Source: Oerskovia merdavium (GTDB taxonomy: Bacteria > Actinomycetota > Actinomycetes > Actinomycetales > Cellulomonadaceae). From it: 64,000 nt of DNA. Below are positions 10,516 through 19,477 of this stretch, one piece after another. The notes under the pieces were generated by a model. That model saw only the letters and a list, made by a program, of their open reading frames with translations, was not told the origin of the DNA and made no database searches. Numbering within the stretch: the first letter of the stretch is position 1; each line of letters opens with the position of its first letter. The stretch lies in contig NZ_JACSQF010000017.1 in assembly GCF_014836755.1 (NCBI RefSeq), positions 1 to 64,000 of the forward strand, written 5' to 3'. Both the position numbers and the translations under genes were made by a program.

Positions 10516-11235
10516 TCAGGGCTTGTTCTGGATGACCGGCTTGCGGCTCTCCAGGACCTGGTCGACCAGGCCGTACTCCAGGGCCTGCTTGGCCGTGAGG
10601 ATCTTGTCGCGCTCGATGTCCTCGCGGACCTGCTCGACGTCACGACCCGAGTGCATGGCCAGGGTGTCCTCGAGCCACTCGCGCATGCGGATGAGCTCGT
10701 TCGCGTGGATCTCGATGTCCGAGGCCTGCGCGTAGCCGCCGCCCTCCATCGCGGGCTGGTGGATCAGCACGCGGGCGTTGGGGAGCGCGAGGCGCTTGCC
10801 GGGCTGGCCCGCCGCGAGCAGCACCGCGGCGGCCGAGGCGGCCTGCCCCAGGCACACGGTCTGGATCTGCGGCTTGATGTACTGCATGGTGTCGTACAGC
10901 GCCGTCATGGCCGTGAACGAGCCACCGGGCGAGTTGATGTACAGGATGATGTCGCGGTCCGGGTCCTGGCTCTCCAGGACCAGGAGCTGCGCCATGACGT
11001 CGTCCGCCGAGGCGTCGTCGACCTGGACACCCAGGAAGATGATGCGGTCCTCGAAGAGCTTGGTGTAGGGGTCCTGGCGCTTGAAGCCGTAGGCCGTGCG
11101 CTCCTCGAACTGCGGGAGCACGTAGCGCGAGGACGGCGCGCCGTGCGGGAGCGCGATGCCGCCGCCTGCGCCGGCGCCCGCGAGGCGCTGAGCGGTCGAG
11201 ATGTACTGCGATTCCTGGCTGGCTGAGTAGCTCAA
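10516..11235 (-). CDS. clpP2: ClpP2-type Clp protease proteolytic subunit
   Basis: A 239-residue serine peptidase that forms half of the mixed ClpP1P2 barrel. The catalytic Ser is in [11 protein letters not shown], the His in [11 protein letters not shown], and the Asp follows in the EDIERDK region. An N-terminal propeptide-like stretch of about 40 residues precedes the core. The ATG follows GAGGAGACACC. It is 50 bp downstream of clpP1, on the same strand, in the operon arrangement usual for actinobacteria, where both subunits are needed for activity. Confidence 0.95.
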   Translation of the reverse strand: MSYSASQESQYISTAQRLAGAGAGGGIALPHGAPSSRYVLPQFEERTAYGFKRQDPYTKLFEDRIIFLGVQVDDASADDVMAQLLVLESQDPDRDIILYINSPGGSFTAMTALYDTMQYIKPQIQTVCLGQAASAAAVLLAAGQPGKRLALPNARVLIHQPAMEGGGYAQASDIEIHANELIRMREWLEDTLAMHSGRDVEQVREDIERDKILTAKQALEYGLVDQVLESRKPVIQNKP

Positions 11236-11285
11236 GGTGTCTCCTCGGGTGGGGTCGTGGACGTGTGGGCGGGTTCTCGGCGAGC

Positions 11286-11912
11286 TCAGCTGCTCGTCGT
11301 GCCGCCGCCACCCGTGACCGACGAAGCGTTCGTCACGACGTGGTCGATGAAGCCGTACTCGAGGGCCTCGGGAGCCGTGAACCAGCTGTCGCGGTCGTTG
11401 TCCTTGAGGATCTTCTCGAGGGGCTGGCCGGTCTGCTCGGCCGTCAGCTCGGAGAGGACCTTCTTCATGTGCATGATGAGCTGCGCGTTGATGCGCACGT
11501 CGGTCGCCGTGCCGCCGATGCCGCCCGAGGGCTGGTGCATCATGACGCGGGCGTGGGGCGTCGCGTAGCGCTTGCCCTTGGTGCCCGAGGAGAGCAGGAA
11601 CTGACCCATCGAGGCCGCCATGCCCATCGCGATGGTCGCGACGTCGGGCTGGATGTACTGCATGGTGTCGTAGATCGCCATGCCGGCCGTGATCGACCCG
11701 CCGGGCGAGTTGATGTAGAGCCAGATGTCCTTCTCAGGGTCCTCGGCCGCGAGCAGCATCATCTGGGCGCAGATGGCGTTCGCGTTCTCGTCGCGCACCT
11801 CCGAGCCCAGCCAGATGATGCGCTCCTTGAGCAGCCGGTTGTAGATGGAGTCGTTCAGGCCGAGTCCCGGCCCCTCGGCTCGTGCCACCGGAAACTGATC
11901 GCTCACGTCCAT
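11286..11912 (-). CDS. clpP1: ClpP1-type Clp protease proteolytic subunit
   Basis: A 208-residue ClpP. The catalytic Ser is in [12 protein letters not shown], the His in [10 protein letters not shown], and the Asp in the DNDRD segment. It is the first gene of clpP1-clpP2-(clpX). The ATG has GAAGGAGATGGACGTG context: GGAG lies close before MDVSDQ, so a start at the GTG or at a following codon is conceivable, but MDVSDQFP fits best. The C-terminus ends in a Gly/Thr/Ser tail. A promoter with TAGGGT and a candidate ClgR site lie upstream. Confidence 0.95.
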   Translation of the reverse strand: MDVSDQFPVARAEGPGLGLNDSIYNRLLKERIIWLGSEVRDENANAICAQMMLLAAEDPEKDIWLYINSPGGSITAGMAIYDTMQYIQPDVATIAMGMAASMGQFLLSSGTKGKRYATPHARVMMHQPSGGIGGTATDVRINAQLIMHMKKVLSELTAEQTGQPLEKILKDNDRDSWFTAPEALEYGFIDHVVTNASSVTGGGGTTSS

Positions 11913-11999
11913 CTCCTTCGTCGTTCCCTCGTCGCTCGCGACGCTCGAACGTCGCGGCTGGTCGGCTCGTCCGTCGTCGACGGAGTCACCGTTGCTGTG

Positions 12000-12058
12000 A
12001 CCCTAACGCGGGCAGGGAGCGGAAACCGTCCCGATATCCGGGGTTTTCGCTGTCGGCG
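12000..12058 (-). promoter_or_regulatory. Candidate clpP1 promoter with ClgR-like site
   Basis: Read on the minus strand, a -10-like TAGGGT lies at 12005-12000, with GTTTCC about 17 bases further upstream. On the plus strand, TTTCGCTGTCGGCG (12045-12058) fits the TTCGC-N5-GCG pattern known for the actinobacterial activator ClgR, and sits where an activator should bind, upstream of -35. The pattern is from the literature; its use here is inference. Confidence 0.4.
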
Positions 12059-12106
12059 CAGGAAGGGCGCCCCCGCTGCCCGACGACGCCGCTCACCGGG
12101 CCCCGA

Positions 12107-13408
12107 TCACGCGCCCCGGGTGTCGCTCGGGGCTCCGCCAGGGTTCCGCGGCCAGAACGCCCACGCAGCGTTGAGCACGCAGAGCACGGCGAAGAACCAG
12201 CCCCGCGCAGGGCTGTCGAAGTACGTGAACATCGCGACGGAGACCCCACCGATGATGGGGATGGCGAGGATCTGCCACGTGAGGAACCACCACGGCTTGC
12301 GGCGACGAGCACCCTCGAGGTCCAGCCCGGCGGCGCCGAGCCTCCTCGCGAGCGGATCGTCCGCCCCGGTCGCGCTGTCCGCCATGGCCGATCGGAGGAA
12401 CGACCGGGGGTGCTCCACGACAGCACCTGGCAGCTCGTCGAGCCGGACCTGACCGCGCAGGGCCGCCAGCACCTCGGCCGGGAGCGCCAGGATCGCGGCG
12501 AGCTGGTCCAGAGGGTCAGCGGGGTCCTTCGTGGCAAGGAGCTGCCGCAAGGCCTCGGCTCGCGCCTCGTCGAGCCCGAGAGCGGAAGCGACCGCGTCGG
12601 GGTCGCTCGGCTCGACCATGATCTCGTCGAGCACGACGTCGGCGATCGACTCGTCGTCGCCTTCGCCGTCAGGCCGCGTCGGGTCGAGCGCCACCCACCC
12701 GGGCCCGAACTCGTGCCCGACGACGGCCTTGCCCGCCACCACGAGAAACCCGGACCAACCGCCGTTGACCCACAGGTGGAGCACCGGCCCCTTGGTCGGC
12801 CAGAACGCGACTCGAGACACGTCCTCGGTGGACTCCAGCCCGGTCACGATCGTGGTCGCGCGGGTCGTTCCGCTCGCGGGGACCGTCGCGAACCGCACCG
12901 GGATCCGCGCGGTGTGCGCGAGCATGGCCGACTCGTGCGGTGGGAAGTCGGCCACGACCACGTCCCGGTGCTCGAGGCCGACCGACAGCATCCCTGCGCT
13001 GTCCGGGAACGGCCCCTCGTCGAACGAGAGGACCGTGCCGACCCGGACGTCGCCGAACGCCGCCTCGAGGGTCCGGTGGAGCCACGGGGTCCCGGAGGTG
13101 GCGACCAGCGCCCACCCCGTCTCCGGGTCCGACAGGAGCCAATCCTCGTCGCGGTCGGCGCCTACCGTGGCGCCGGCAGGTGCACGTCGGACCGCGACGG
13201 GCCGAGGGCCGTCCTTCGCGGAGGCCGCCAGGAACTTCGCGACGACCCAGTCGGAGGCCCCGACGTGCCTGCCCTCGATCGTCGCACCGACGATCCCTGC
13301 GCCCCGCAGGACGTCCGCGAGCCGCAGACGGGCGACCTCGGCGTCCTCCCCGGACGGGACACGGACCGACGCGAAGCACAGCTCGAGAGACGGTTGACGA
13401 CGCGGCAT
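12107..13408 (-). CDS. Conserved-looking protein of unknown function with two C-terminal membrane helices
   Basis: A 433-residue protein that I do not recognise. The first about 370 residues look soluble and mixed alpha/beta, with no known motif. The C-terminus has two membrane helices, roughly WFLTWQILAIPIIGGVS and WFFAVLCVLNAAWAF, so the bulk probably faces the cytoplasm. The ATG at 13408 is preceded by GGGGGAG; the upstream 38 residues in the frame look non-coding. It lies between tig and clpP1 on the same strand, where many relatives have nothing, so a link to protein quality control is possible only by position. Confidence 0.75.
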   Translation of the reverse strand: MPRRQPSLELCFASVRVPSGEDAEVARLRLADVLRGAGIVGATIEGRHVGASDWVVAKFLAASAKDGPRPVAVRRAPAGATVGADRDEDWLLSDPETGWALVATSGTPWLHRTLEAAFGDVRVGTVLSFDEGPFPDSAGMLSVGLEHRDVVVADFPPHESAMLAHTARIPVRFATVPASGTTRATTIVTGLESTEDVSRVAFWPTKGPVLHLWVNGGWSGFLVVAGKAVVGHEFGPGWVALDPTRPDGEGDDESIADVVLDEIMVEPSDPDAVASALGLDEARAEALRQLLATKDPADPLDQLAAILALPAEVLAALRGQVRLDELPGAVVEHPRSFLRSAMADSATGADDPLARRLGAAGLDLEGARRRKPWWFLTWQILAIPIIGGVSVAMFTYFDSPARGWFFAVLCVLNAAWAFWPRNPGGAPSDTRGA

Positions 13409-13561
13409 GGAGGGCTCCCCCGGAGAGCGGCCGCGAACGGCCGAAGGACGATGACGGATCGTGCCCGCCATGACGTTCCTGCGAGGCCTCGATCGCGGCA
13501 ATCTACCGCCCGGCGGTGACATCCGGAAGGGCCGACCGCCCGTCGGCGCGCCGGTACGACG

Positions 13562-13595
13562 AAGGCCCCCACCTCCGTCAGGAGGTGGGGGCCTT
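13562..13595. terminator. Terminator of tig
   Basis: A perfect 15-bp stem, AAGGCCCCCACCTCC and its complement, with loop GTCA. It lies 35 bp after the tig stop on the minus strand. Confidence 0.85.
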
Positions 13596-13629
13596 CTCGG
13601 GCAGCTCGGTGAGCCGCTCCTCGGGGAGA

Positions 13630-15018
13630 TCAGGCCTTGTCGGCTGCTGCCTCGTCCTCGGAGACGACCTCGATGCCCTCATCGTCGGTGATGCCGGTGA
13701 CGTCCTCGCCCGCAGCGGCGGCCGCGGCGTCAGCAGCAGCGTCCTCTTCGTCCGAGCCGATGAACTCGCTCAGGTCCACGACGTTGCCCTCGGAGTCCTT
13801 GACCTCGACCTGGCGCAGGGCCACGGCGAGCGACTTGGAGCGTGCGACCTCGCCGACCATGGCGGGGATCTGGCCGCCCTGGTCGAGCGACTGGATGAAC
13901 TCGTTCGGGTCCATGCCGTACTGGCGCGAGGCGTTGACGAGGTAGTCCAGGAGCTCGTTCTGGGCGACCTTGATCTTCAGCTGCTCGGCGAGCGTGTCGA
14001 GGAGGATCTGGTTCTTGAGCGCGTTGGTCGCGTCGACGACGACCTCGGCACGGTGCGCGTCGTCCTCGAGACGACCCTCGGACTCGAGGTGACGGTGCAC
14101 CTCTGCCTCGACGGCGCCCTGGGGCACGGGGATCTCGGTGTTCTCGACGAGGTGCTTGACGAGGGCGTCGCGCGCCTCGACGGCCTGGTTCGAGGTCTTG
14201 ATGCTCGCGACCTGCTCGCGCAGGTCCGCCTTGAGCTCCTCGATCGTGTCGAACTCGGACGCGAGCTCGGCGAACTCGTCGTCGGCCTCGGGGAGGTCGC
14301 GCTGCTTGACCGAGGTGGCCGTGACGGTGACCTCGGACTCCTTGCCCTCGTGGTCGCCGCCCGCGAGCGGCGCCTTGAAGGTCGTGGTCTCGCCGGCCGA
14401 GAGGCCCGTGAGCGCCTCGTCGAGGCCCTCGAGCATGTTGCCCGAGCCGATCTGGTAGCTGATGCCGGAGACCGAGTCGATCTCCTCGTCGCCGATGACG
14501 GCCTTGAGGTCGATGACGACGAAGTCGCCCTCGGCCGCGGGGCGGTCGACGCCGACCAGCGTGCCGAAACGCTCGCGCAGCGCGTCGAGGCGCTCAGCGA
14601 CGTCCTCGTCCGAGACCTCGGCGGCCTCGACCGTGAGCTGCACGGAGTCGAGCGCGGGGATCTCGATCTCCGGGCGGACCTCGACCGTGGCCGTGAAGTG
14701 CAGCGAGCCCTCGGCGTCGAGCGGCACCTCGGTGACCTCGACGTCGGGCTGGCCGAGCGGGCGGATGCCCGTCTCGTTGACGGCCTGGCGGTAGAAGCCG
14801 GACAGACCGTCGTTGATGGCGTGCTCGAGCACGGCAGCACGACCGACGCGCTGGTCGATGATGCGCGCGGGGATCTTGCCCTTGCGGAAACCGGGGACGT
14901 TCACCTGCTCCGCGATGTGCTTGTAGGCGTGGTCGATGCTCGGCTTGAGCTCGTCGTACTCCACCTCGACGGTCAACTTGACCTTGGTGGGGTCCAGGGT
15001 CTCGACGGCGCTCTTCAC
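13630..15018 (-). CDS. tig: Trigger factor, ribosome-associated chaperone and prolyl isomerase
   Basis: A 462-residue chaperone that meets nascent chains at the ribosome exit tunnel. The ribosome-binding signature VPGFRKGKIP is near residue 45. A FKBP-type PPIase domain follows (GDFVVIDLKAVIGD onward), then the C-terminal chaperone arms, and an acidic Ala/Asp/Glu tail of about 50 residues. The start is the GTG at 15018 (V-K-S-A-V-E), with GGAG nine bases upstream; the long frame that continues to 16947 is a shadow of the M16-like gene on the other strand. It lies upstream of the clp genes, as in many bacteria. Confidence 0.96.
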   Translation of the reverse strand: MKSAVETLDPTKVKLTVEVEYDELKPSIDHAYKHIAEQVNVPGFRKGKIPARIIDQRVGRAAVLEHAINDGLSGFYRQAVNETGIRPLGQPDVEVTEVPLDAEGSLHFTATVEVRPEIEIPALDSVQLTVEAAEVSDEDVAERLDALRERFGTLVGVDRPAAEGDFVVIDLKAVIGDEEIDSVSGISYQIGSGNMLEGLDEALTGLSAGETTTFKAPLAGGDHEGKESEVTVTATSVKQRDLPEADDEFAELASEFDTIEELKADLREQVASIKTSNQAVEARDALVKHLVENTEIPVPQGAVEAEVHRHLESEGRLEDDAHRAEVVVDATNALKNQILLDTLAEQLKIKVAQNELLDYLVNASRQYGMDPNEFIQSLDQGGQIPAMVGEVARSKSLAVALRQVEVKDSEGNVVDLSEFIGSDEEDAAADAAAAAAGEDVTGITDDEGIEVVSEDEAAADKA

Positions 15019-15260
15019 TTCGATGATCTCCAACTGATCGGGGAGCCGACGTGCGGCAACGGGGTGCGTGCATGTCCCGCCGGTTGCAGCGGGACCTGTT
15101 CGAACGTTCATCGATCGGGCAGGCGCTGGGCGCCTGGTCGATCGCGTCGCCTCGAGCGGTGCGGCCAGGGGCCTCGAAGGGCTCCGACCGGAAGGGCGCA
15201 CGGACAACCCGTCCATGGTACGCCACACCTCGTGGGCATCGGTTCGCCGGGAACGACGGC

Positions 15261-15295
15261 GAGGGCCCCCGTCCATCGAACGGACGGGGGCCCTC
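15261..15295 (-). terminator. Terminator of the tRNA-Pro gene
   Basis: A 14-bp perfect stem GAGGGCCCCCGTCC with loop ATCGAAC, seven bases beyond the 3' end of the minus-strand tRNA gene. Confidence 0.8.
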
Positions 15296-15301
15296 ACGCT
15301 C

Positions 15302-15376
<75 letters not shown>

Positions 15377-15495
15377 TCGACGTCACCAGGAGCCCGACGA
15401 CCCCTCACGGGCCGTCGAGGGCGACGAGCTCTCGGCAAGTGTACGGGGTCGCCGTGGTAGAAATGCGCCACCGAGACGACCCGAGAGGCACTTCC

Positions 15496-17001
15496 GTGAC
15501 GCATCCCGACACCCCACGGTCCACCGTGCACCGCAGGGTGCCCGAGGTCCGGCTGCCCGACCAGGACCTGACGTCCGGGTTCCTCGTCTTCGGCACGGGA
15601 CGGCTCGACGAGTCGTTCGCCCGGGGCGGCGCAGCCCATCTCGTCGAGCACCTCGTGATGCGCAGGCTCGGTCCCACGGACGTGGAGACCAACGCGACGA
15701 CCGCTCCGCACCACCTGTCGTTCGAGGTGCACGGTGGACCCGACGTCGTGAAGGACGTCCTGGAGCGGATAGCCGTCGCGATCGGCTCGCTCGAGTCGCT
15801 CACGGACGAGGAGGTGCTGGCCGAGAAGCGGATCATCGACCACGAGCTGCGCTCCTGGAGCCCGCACCCGTCGCTGCTCGCGGTCCGCGAGCGCCTCGGC
15901 GTCCGGAGCGAGGGGCTGGGTGCGATCGACCCGCCGAGCCGCTGCTTCCTGACCGTGAGCGAGGTCCTGCGGTTCGCGCGGCAGCACCTGGTGCGGGAGA
16001 ACGCCGTGCTCGTCCTCACCGGCCCGGCCCCCGACGACATCGACCTCACGCAGCTCCCGTCGGCGGAGCGCCCTGCGGCGCCGCGCGGTCCCGCCACGCT
16101 GCTGCCCCTCGTCACTCCCGGGTTCGTGCGGCGTCAGGGCGCCCCGCTCAGCGTGTCGTTCCTCACCTCGCGGTCGGACCCGCGCCACGCGGTCGGCGTC
16201 AACGTCCTCGACGTCCTGCTGCACGAGCAGGTCCGCACCCGGGACCAGCTCGCCTACACGGCGGAGGTCGACACCCAGGACATCGACACGGACAGCACAC
16301 AGGTCTCGTTCACCTGCGACGCGATCGACGACGACGCAGCGCACGCCGCGCTCCTCGTGGTCCGCGTGCTGCGGCAGGTGGCCGCCGAGGGCGTTCCCGA
16401 GGACGTCCTCGAGCGGGGACGCCGTCGGGCGCTCGCCCTCCTCGACCACCCGGGCTGGGTGGTCGCCCGCGCCCACGAGGATGCCGCACGAGCGCTGCTC
16501 GGACGCACCGTCGTCCCGGTCACCGAGGAACGAGCGCACGTCGCCGCGACCTCTGCGGCCGACGTGAGGGGATGGCTCGCGGACGCTCTTCCCACCCTGC
16601 TGGTCCTGCTCGCGGACGAGACCGACCAGCGGTTCGAACCCCAGCTCGCCTCGTTGGGCCTGGTTCTCGCGGACCCACCGCCCCCGCCGCTGAACGGCCG
16701 GACCTTTCGACCGAAGCCCTTCCGGGGCATACCGCGCGGAGCGAGGCTCGTGCTCTCGCAGGACGCGATCGGGGTAGTGGGTCCGGACCTGAGCGTCAAC
16801 GTCCGGGACGAGGACCTCGTGGGGCTCGAGGACACCAGCGGCGGGTTCGTGGTCGTCGGTGTGGACGGCACGACGATCCCTGTGATCACCGGCGACTGGT
16901 GGGGTACGGGCAGCGCGCTCGCGAGCTATCTCGAACGGTCGCCCCACGCGCTGCGCATACCGGACGCCGCGACCTGTCCGTGCCCACGGACGGATCGGTG
17001 A
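15496..17001 (+). CDS. M16 family (insulinase/processing peptidase-like) zinc metallopeptidase
   Basis: A 501-residue protein with the inverted zinc motif of M16 peptidases, HLVEH at residues 48-52, and a likely third ligand Glu in RIIDHEL (about 117). The second domain shows RTRDQLAY, matching the Arg/Tyr motif that M16 enzymes use to bind substrate. It therefore looks like a complete, shortened two-domain M16 protein. The start is the GTG at 15496, seven bases after GAGAGG. No signal peptide is seen, so it should be cytoplasmic. The H-to-E spacing is about 12 residues shorter than usual. It is a single gene between two tRNA genes; its substrate is unknown. Confidence 0.8.
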   Translation: MTHPDTPRSTVHRRVPEVRLPDQDLTSGFLVFGTGRLDESFARGGAAHLVEHLVMRRLGPTDVETNATTAPHHLSFEVHGGPDVVKDVLERIAVAIGSLESLTDEEVLAEKRIIDHELRSWSPHPSLLAVRERLGVRSEGLGAIDPPSRCFLTVSEVLRFARQHLVRENAVLVLTGPAPDDIDLTQLPSAERPAAPRGPATLLPLVTPGFVRRQGAPLSVSFLTSRSDPRHAVGVNVLDVLLHEQVRTRDQLAYTAEVDTQDIDTDSTQVSFTCDAIDDDAAHAALLVVRVLRQVAAEGVPEDVLERGRRRALALLDHPGWVVARAHEDAARALLGRTVVPVTEERAHVAATSAADVRGWLADALPTLLVLLADETDQRFEPQLASLGLVLADPPPPPLNGRTFRPKPFRGIPRGARLVLSQDAIGVVGPDLSVNVRDEDLVGLEDTSGGFVVVGVDGTTIPVITGDWWGTGSALASYLERSPHALRIPDAATCPCPRTDR

Positions 17002-17068
17002 CCCGAGGACTGCCGGACATTTGCTAAGGTAGCGCCGCAGACCTCGCCACCATGGCGGGCTCTTCTGC

Positions 17069-17139
17069 GCGGATGTAGCTCAATGGTAGAGCCTCAGTCT
17101 TCCAAACTGATCACGCGGGTTCGATTCCCGTCATCCGCT
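17069..17139 (+). tRNA. tRNA-Gly (anticodon UCC)
   Basis: A 71-base cloverleaf. The acceptor is GCGGATG with the mirrored CATCCGC, then discriminator T. The anticodon loop is CTTCCAA (anticodon TCC) on stem TCAGT/ACTGA, and the T-loop is TTCGATT. The 3' CCA is not encoded. A perfect terminator follows. Confidence 0.96.
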
Positions 17140-17146
17140 CCGCACC

Positions 17147-17182
17147 ACGACGGCGGCCCTGGATCTCCAGGGCCGCCGTCGT
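17147..17182 (+). terminator. Terminator of the tRNA-Gly gene
   Basis: A 16-bp perfect stem ACGACGGCGGCCCTGG with loop ATCT, seven bases after the tRNA. Confidence 0.85.
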
Positions 17183-17317
17183 CGTCTCCCGGCGGAGCCG
17201 CCTGCGACGCGCGGCTGCGGCCGGTCGCCACCCGCCGTCACGCACAGGTGCCACCGGCACGACCGGCGGGACTCCCCGACTTCACCCCCGGCAGGTCGGG
17301 TCGGGGATGAGACACCG

Positions 17318-17346
17318 TTGCAGCGCGGTGCACGGGCCGATAGCCT
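17318..17346 (+). promoter_or_regulatory. Promoter of the cysK leader operon
   Basis: TTGCAG (17318-17323) and TAGCCT (17341-17346) with a 17-bp spacer, a good match to a housekeeping actinobacterial promoter. Transcription would start near 17353, about 90 bases before the short leader ORF and about 325 bases before cysK, which implies a long leader RNA. Confidence 0.55.
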
Positions 17347-17440
17347 CGGGCCAGGCACCATGACTCCGCAGGGCACCACGCCGAACCACGGCGCGGGCCG
17401 CGACTGCGGGCAACGACGACACAGGACGAGGAGAGCGATC

Positions 17441-17527
17441 ATGACCACGCGTCACGCCGGCTCCTCCCCCGCGGTGAGCACCCCCGCGCGCGTCCTGTCC
17501 TGTTGTCCGGGCCCCACCTGTCGCTAG
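17441..17527 (+). CDS. 28-residue Cys-codon leader peptide upstream of cysK
   Basis: A short ORF with a good ribosome-binding site (GAGGAG, seven bases before ATG). It ends [10 protein letters not shown]-stop, so three of its last eight codons are Cys, in a genome where Cys is rare. It lies 151 bp before the cysteine synthase gene. Actinobacterial Cys-codon leader ORFs are known to sense Cys-tRNA supply by attenuation, and this fits that model. A hairpin starts at the last base of the stop codon. The coding call rests on context, not on homology. Confidence 0.6.
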   Translation: MTTRHAGSSPAVSTPARVLSCCPGPTCR

Positions 17528-17551
17528 AGCGTCCCCTCCCCGGAGACGCTC
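17527..17551 (+). promoter_or_regulatory. Hairpin directly after the Cys leader ORF, candidate attenuator element
   Basis: Arms GAGCGTC (17527-17533) and GACGCTC (17545-17551), the first overlapping the leader stop codon TAG. A ribosome held at the Cys codons just upstream would keep the left arm free, while one that reaches the stop would cover it. An alternative pairing between CCTGTC in the leader and GACAGG near 17560 is also possible. Which form ends transcription or hides a start cannot be decided by eye. Confidence 0.4.
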
Positions 17552-17678
17552 CACCCGACGACAGGCCCAGTGGCGCGTCCCCTGCCCCGTCGCAGCCCCG
17601 TGCCACCCCAGGCAGCTCCCGCTGATCCCCCCTCGGCCCCGGCTCTCGCCGCAGGCCACCAACGATGAAGAGGAAGTC

Positions 17679-18614
17679 ATGGCACGCATCTACGACGACG
17701 TCACGAAGCTCGTCGGCAACACGCCCCTCGTCCGCCTGAACAAGCTCACCGAGGGCGTCGGCGCCACGGTCGTGGGCAAGCTCGAGTTCTACAACCCCGC
17801 GAACTCGGTCAAGGACCGCATCGGCGTCGCGATCATCGACGCGGCCGAGGCCTCCGGTGAGCTCAAGCCGGGCGGCACCGTCGTCGAGGCGACCTCGGGC
17901 AACACGGGCATCGCCCTGGCCATGGTCGGCGCGGCCCGCGGCTACGACATCGTCCTGACGATGCCCGAGACCATGTCGAAGGAGCGCCGCGCGCTGCTGC
18001 GCGCGTTCGGCGCCGAGCTCATCCTCACGCCGGGCTCCGAGGGCATGAAGGGTGCGGTCAACAAGGCCGACGAGATCGTGGCCGAGCGCGAGGGCGCCAT
18101 CCTGGCGCGCCAGTTCGCCAACGAGGCCAACCCGGCGATCCACCGCGCCACCACGGCCGAGGAGATCTGGGCCGACACCGACGGCGAGGTCGACATCGTG
18201 GTGGCCGGCATCGGCACCGGCGGCACCATCACCGGGGTCGGTCAGGTCCTCAAGGAGCGCAAGCCGAGCGTCCAGATCGTCGCGGTCGAGCCCGAGGAGT
18301 CCGCGATCCTCAACGGCGGCGCCCCCGGCCCCCACAAGATCCAGGGCATCGGCGCGAACTTCGTGCCCGAGATCCTCGACACGAGCGTCTACGACGAGGT
18401 CATCGACATCAACGCCGAGACCGCGGTCGAGTACGCGCGTCGTGCCGCCAAGGAGGAGGGCCTGCTCGTGGGCATCTCGTCCGGTGCCGCGATCGCCGCC
18501 GCCCTGCGTCTCGCCGAGCGTCCGGAGAACGCCGGCAAGCTGATCGTCGTGATCATCCCGTCGTTCGGTGAGCGCTACCTGACCTCCGTGCTGTACGCCG
18601 ACCTGCTGGACTGA
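17679..18614 (+). CDS. cysK: O-acetylserine sulfhydrylase (cysteine synthase A)
   Basis: A 311-residue PLP enzyme that makes cysteine from O-acetylserine and sulfide. The PLP Lys is in [11 protein letters not shown], the phosphate/substrate loop is [10 protein letters not shown], and [10 protein letters not shown] binds the cofactor phosphate. The ATG follows GAGGAAGTC. It overlaps the start of cysE by one base (TGATG), so the two are translationally coupled and their products may form the cysteine synthase complex. A long leader with a Cys-codon ORF suggests control by cysteine supply. Confidence 0.96.
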   Translation: MARIYDDVTKLVGNTPLVRLNKLTEGVGATVVGKLEFYNPANSVKDRIGVAIIDAAEASGELKPGGTVVEATSGNTGIALAMVGAARGYDIVLTMPETMSKERRALLRAFGAELILTPGSEGMKGAVNKADEIVAEREGAILARQFANEANPAIHRATTAEEIWADTDGEVDIVVAGIGTGGTITGVGQVLKERKPSVQIVAVEPEESAILNGGAPGPHKIQGIGANFVPEILDTSVYDEVIDINAETAVEYARRAAKEEGLLVGISSGAAIAAALRLAERPENAGKLIVVIIPSFGERYLTSVLYADLLD

Positions 18615-19219
18615 TGAGACCTCCCAGTCCCCTGCGACGCTTCCTGAGAGTCCTCAGGGAGGACCTCGAGGCCGCTCGGCACCGCGATCCCGCGGCGCGG
18701 AACGGCTTCGAGGTCGCGCTCATCTACCCGGGCCTGCACGCCGTGTGGGCGTACCGGCTCACGCACCGCATGTGGCGCGAGCCGGCGCTTCGTCTGCCCG
18801 CTCGGATCATCGCCCAGGTCGCGCGCGCGGCGACCGGCGTGGAGATCCATCCGGGAGCCAAGATCGGGCGTCGCCTGTTCATCGACCACGGCATGGGTGT
18901 GGTCATCGGGGAGACGGCGGTCGTGGGGGACGACGTGCTGCTCTTCCACGGGTCGACCCTGGGCGGTCGCTCGATGAAGCGCGGCAAGCGGCACCCGACC
19001 CTGGGCGACCGGGTGGTCGTGGGAGCCGGGGCCAAGATCCTCGGTCCGGTCTGGGTCGGTGACGACGTCCAGGTCGGCGCCAATGCCGTGGTGGTCAAGG
19101 ACGTGCCCGCAGGGTCGGTGGCCGTGGGGGTCCCGGCCCGCAACCGCGTCCCGCAGCCCGTCGCAGCACCTGCCGAGCCCGCCGAGGACCCGTCGCTGCT
19201 CATCGAGTACGTGATCTGA
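18614..19219 (+). CDS. cysE: Serine O-acetyltransferase
   Basis: A 201-residue left-handed beta-helix enzyme that acetylates serine to O-acetylserine, the substrate of CysK next to it. The N-terminal helices ([20 protein letters not shown]) are followed by hexapeptide repeats with the family core [20 protein letters not shown] (HPGA, DHG motifs). Its C-terminus ends LLIEYVI; the final hydrophobic tail ending in Ile is typical of CysE and can dock into the CysK active site. It is the short form (about 200 residues). A 15-bp hairpin follows. Confidence 0.94.
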   Translation: MRPPSPLRRFLRVLREDLEAARHRDPAARNGFEVALIYPGLHAVWAYRLTHRMWREPALRLPARIIAQVARAATGVEIHPGAKIGRRLFIDHGMGVVIGETAVVGDDVLLFHGSTLGGRSMKRGKRHPTLGDRVVVGAGAKILGPVWVGDDVQVGANAVVVKDVPAGSVAVGVPARNRVPQPVAAPAEPAEDPSLLIEYVI

Positions 19220-19244
19220 CGGAAGGCGGCCACCCGGCCGACCA

Positions 19245-19279
19245 CAGGAGGGGAGGCGCCACGTGCGCCGCCCCTCCTG
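19245..19279 (+). terminator. Terminator of cysK-cysE
   Basis: 15-bp stem CAGGAGGGGAGGCGC with one mismatch and loop CACGT, 26 bp after the cysE stop. Confidence 0.8.
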
Positions 19280-19477
19280 TGCTGCTCGGGAACGGGTCGC
19301 GCCACCGACCGGCCACGACGCGCGGCGGGCCGGGCTCCCGTGCGGGTGCTCGCCGTCGGGCACGGTAGATTGAGCCGCGGTTCCCAGGACTCCCGGTCCT
19401 AGGAACCTCGCTCGACGCACGTCGAGCCCGCGGACCCGTCCGCACCTCAGCGCCGAGGAACACACGAGGAGAACGCC

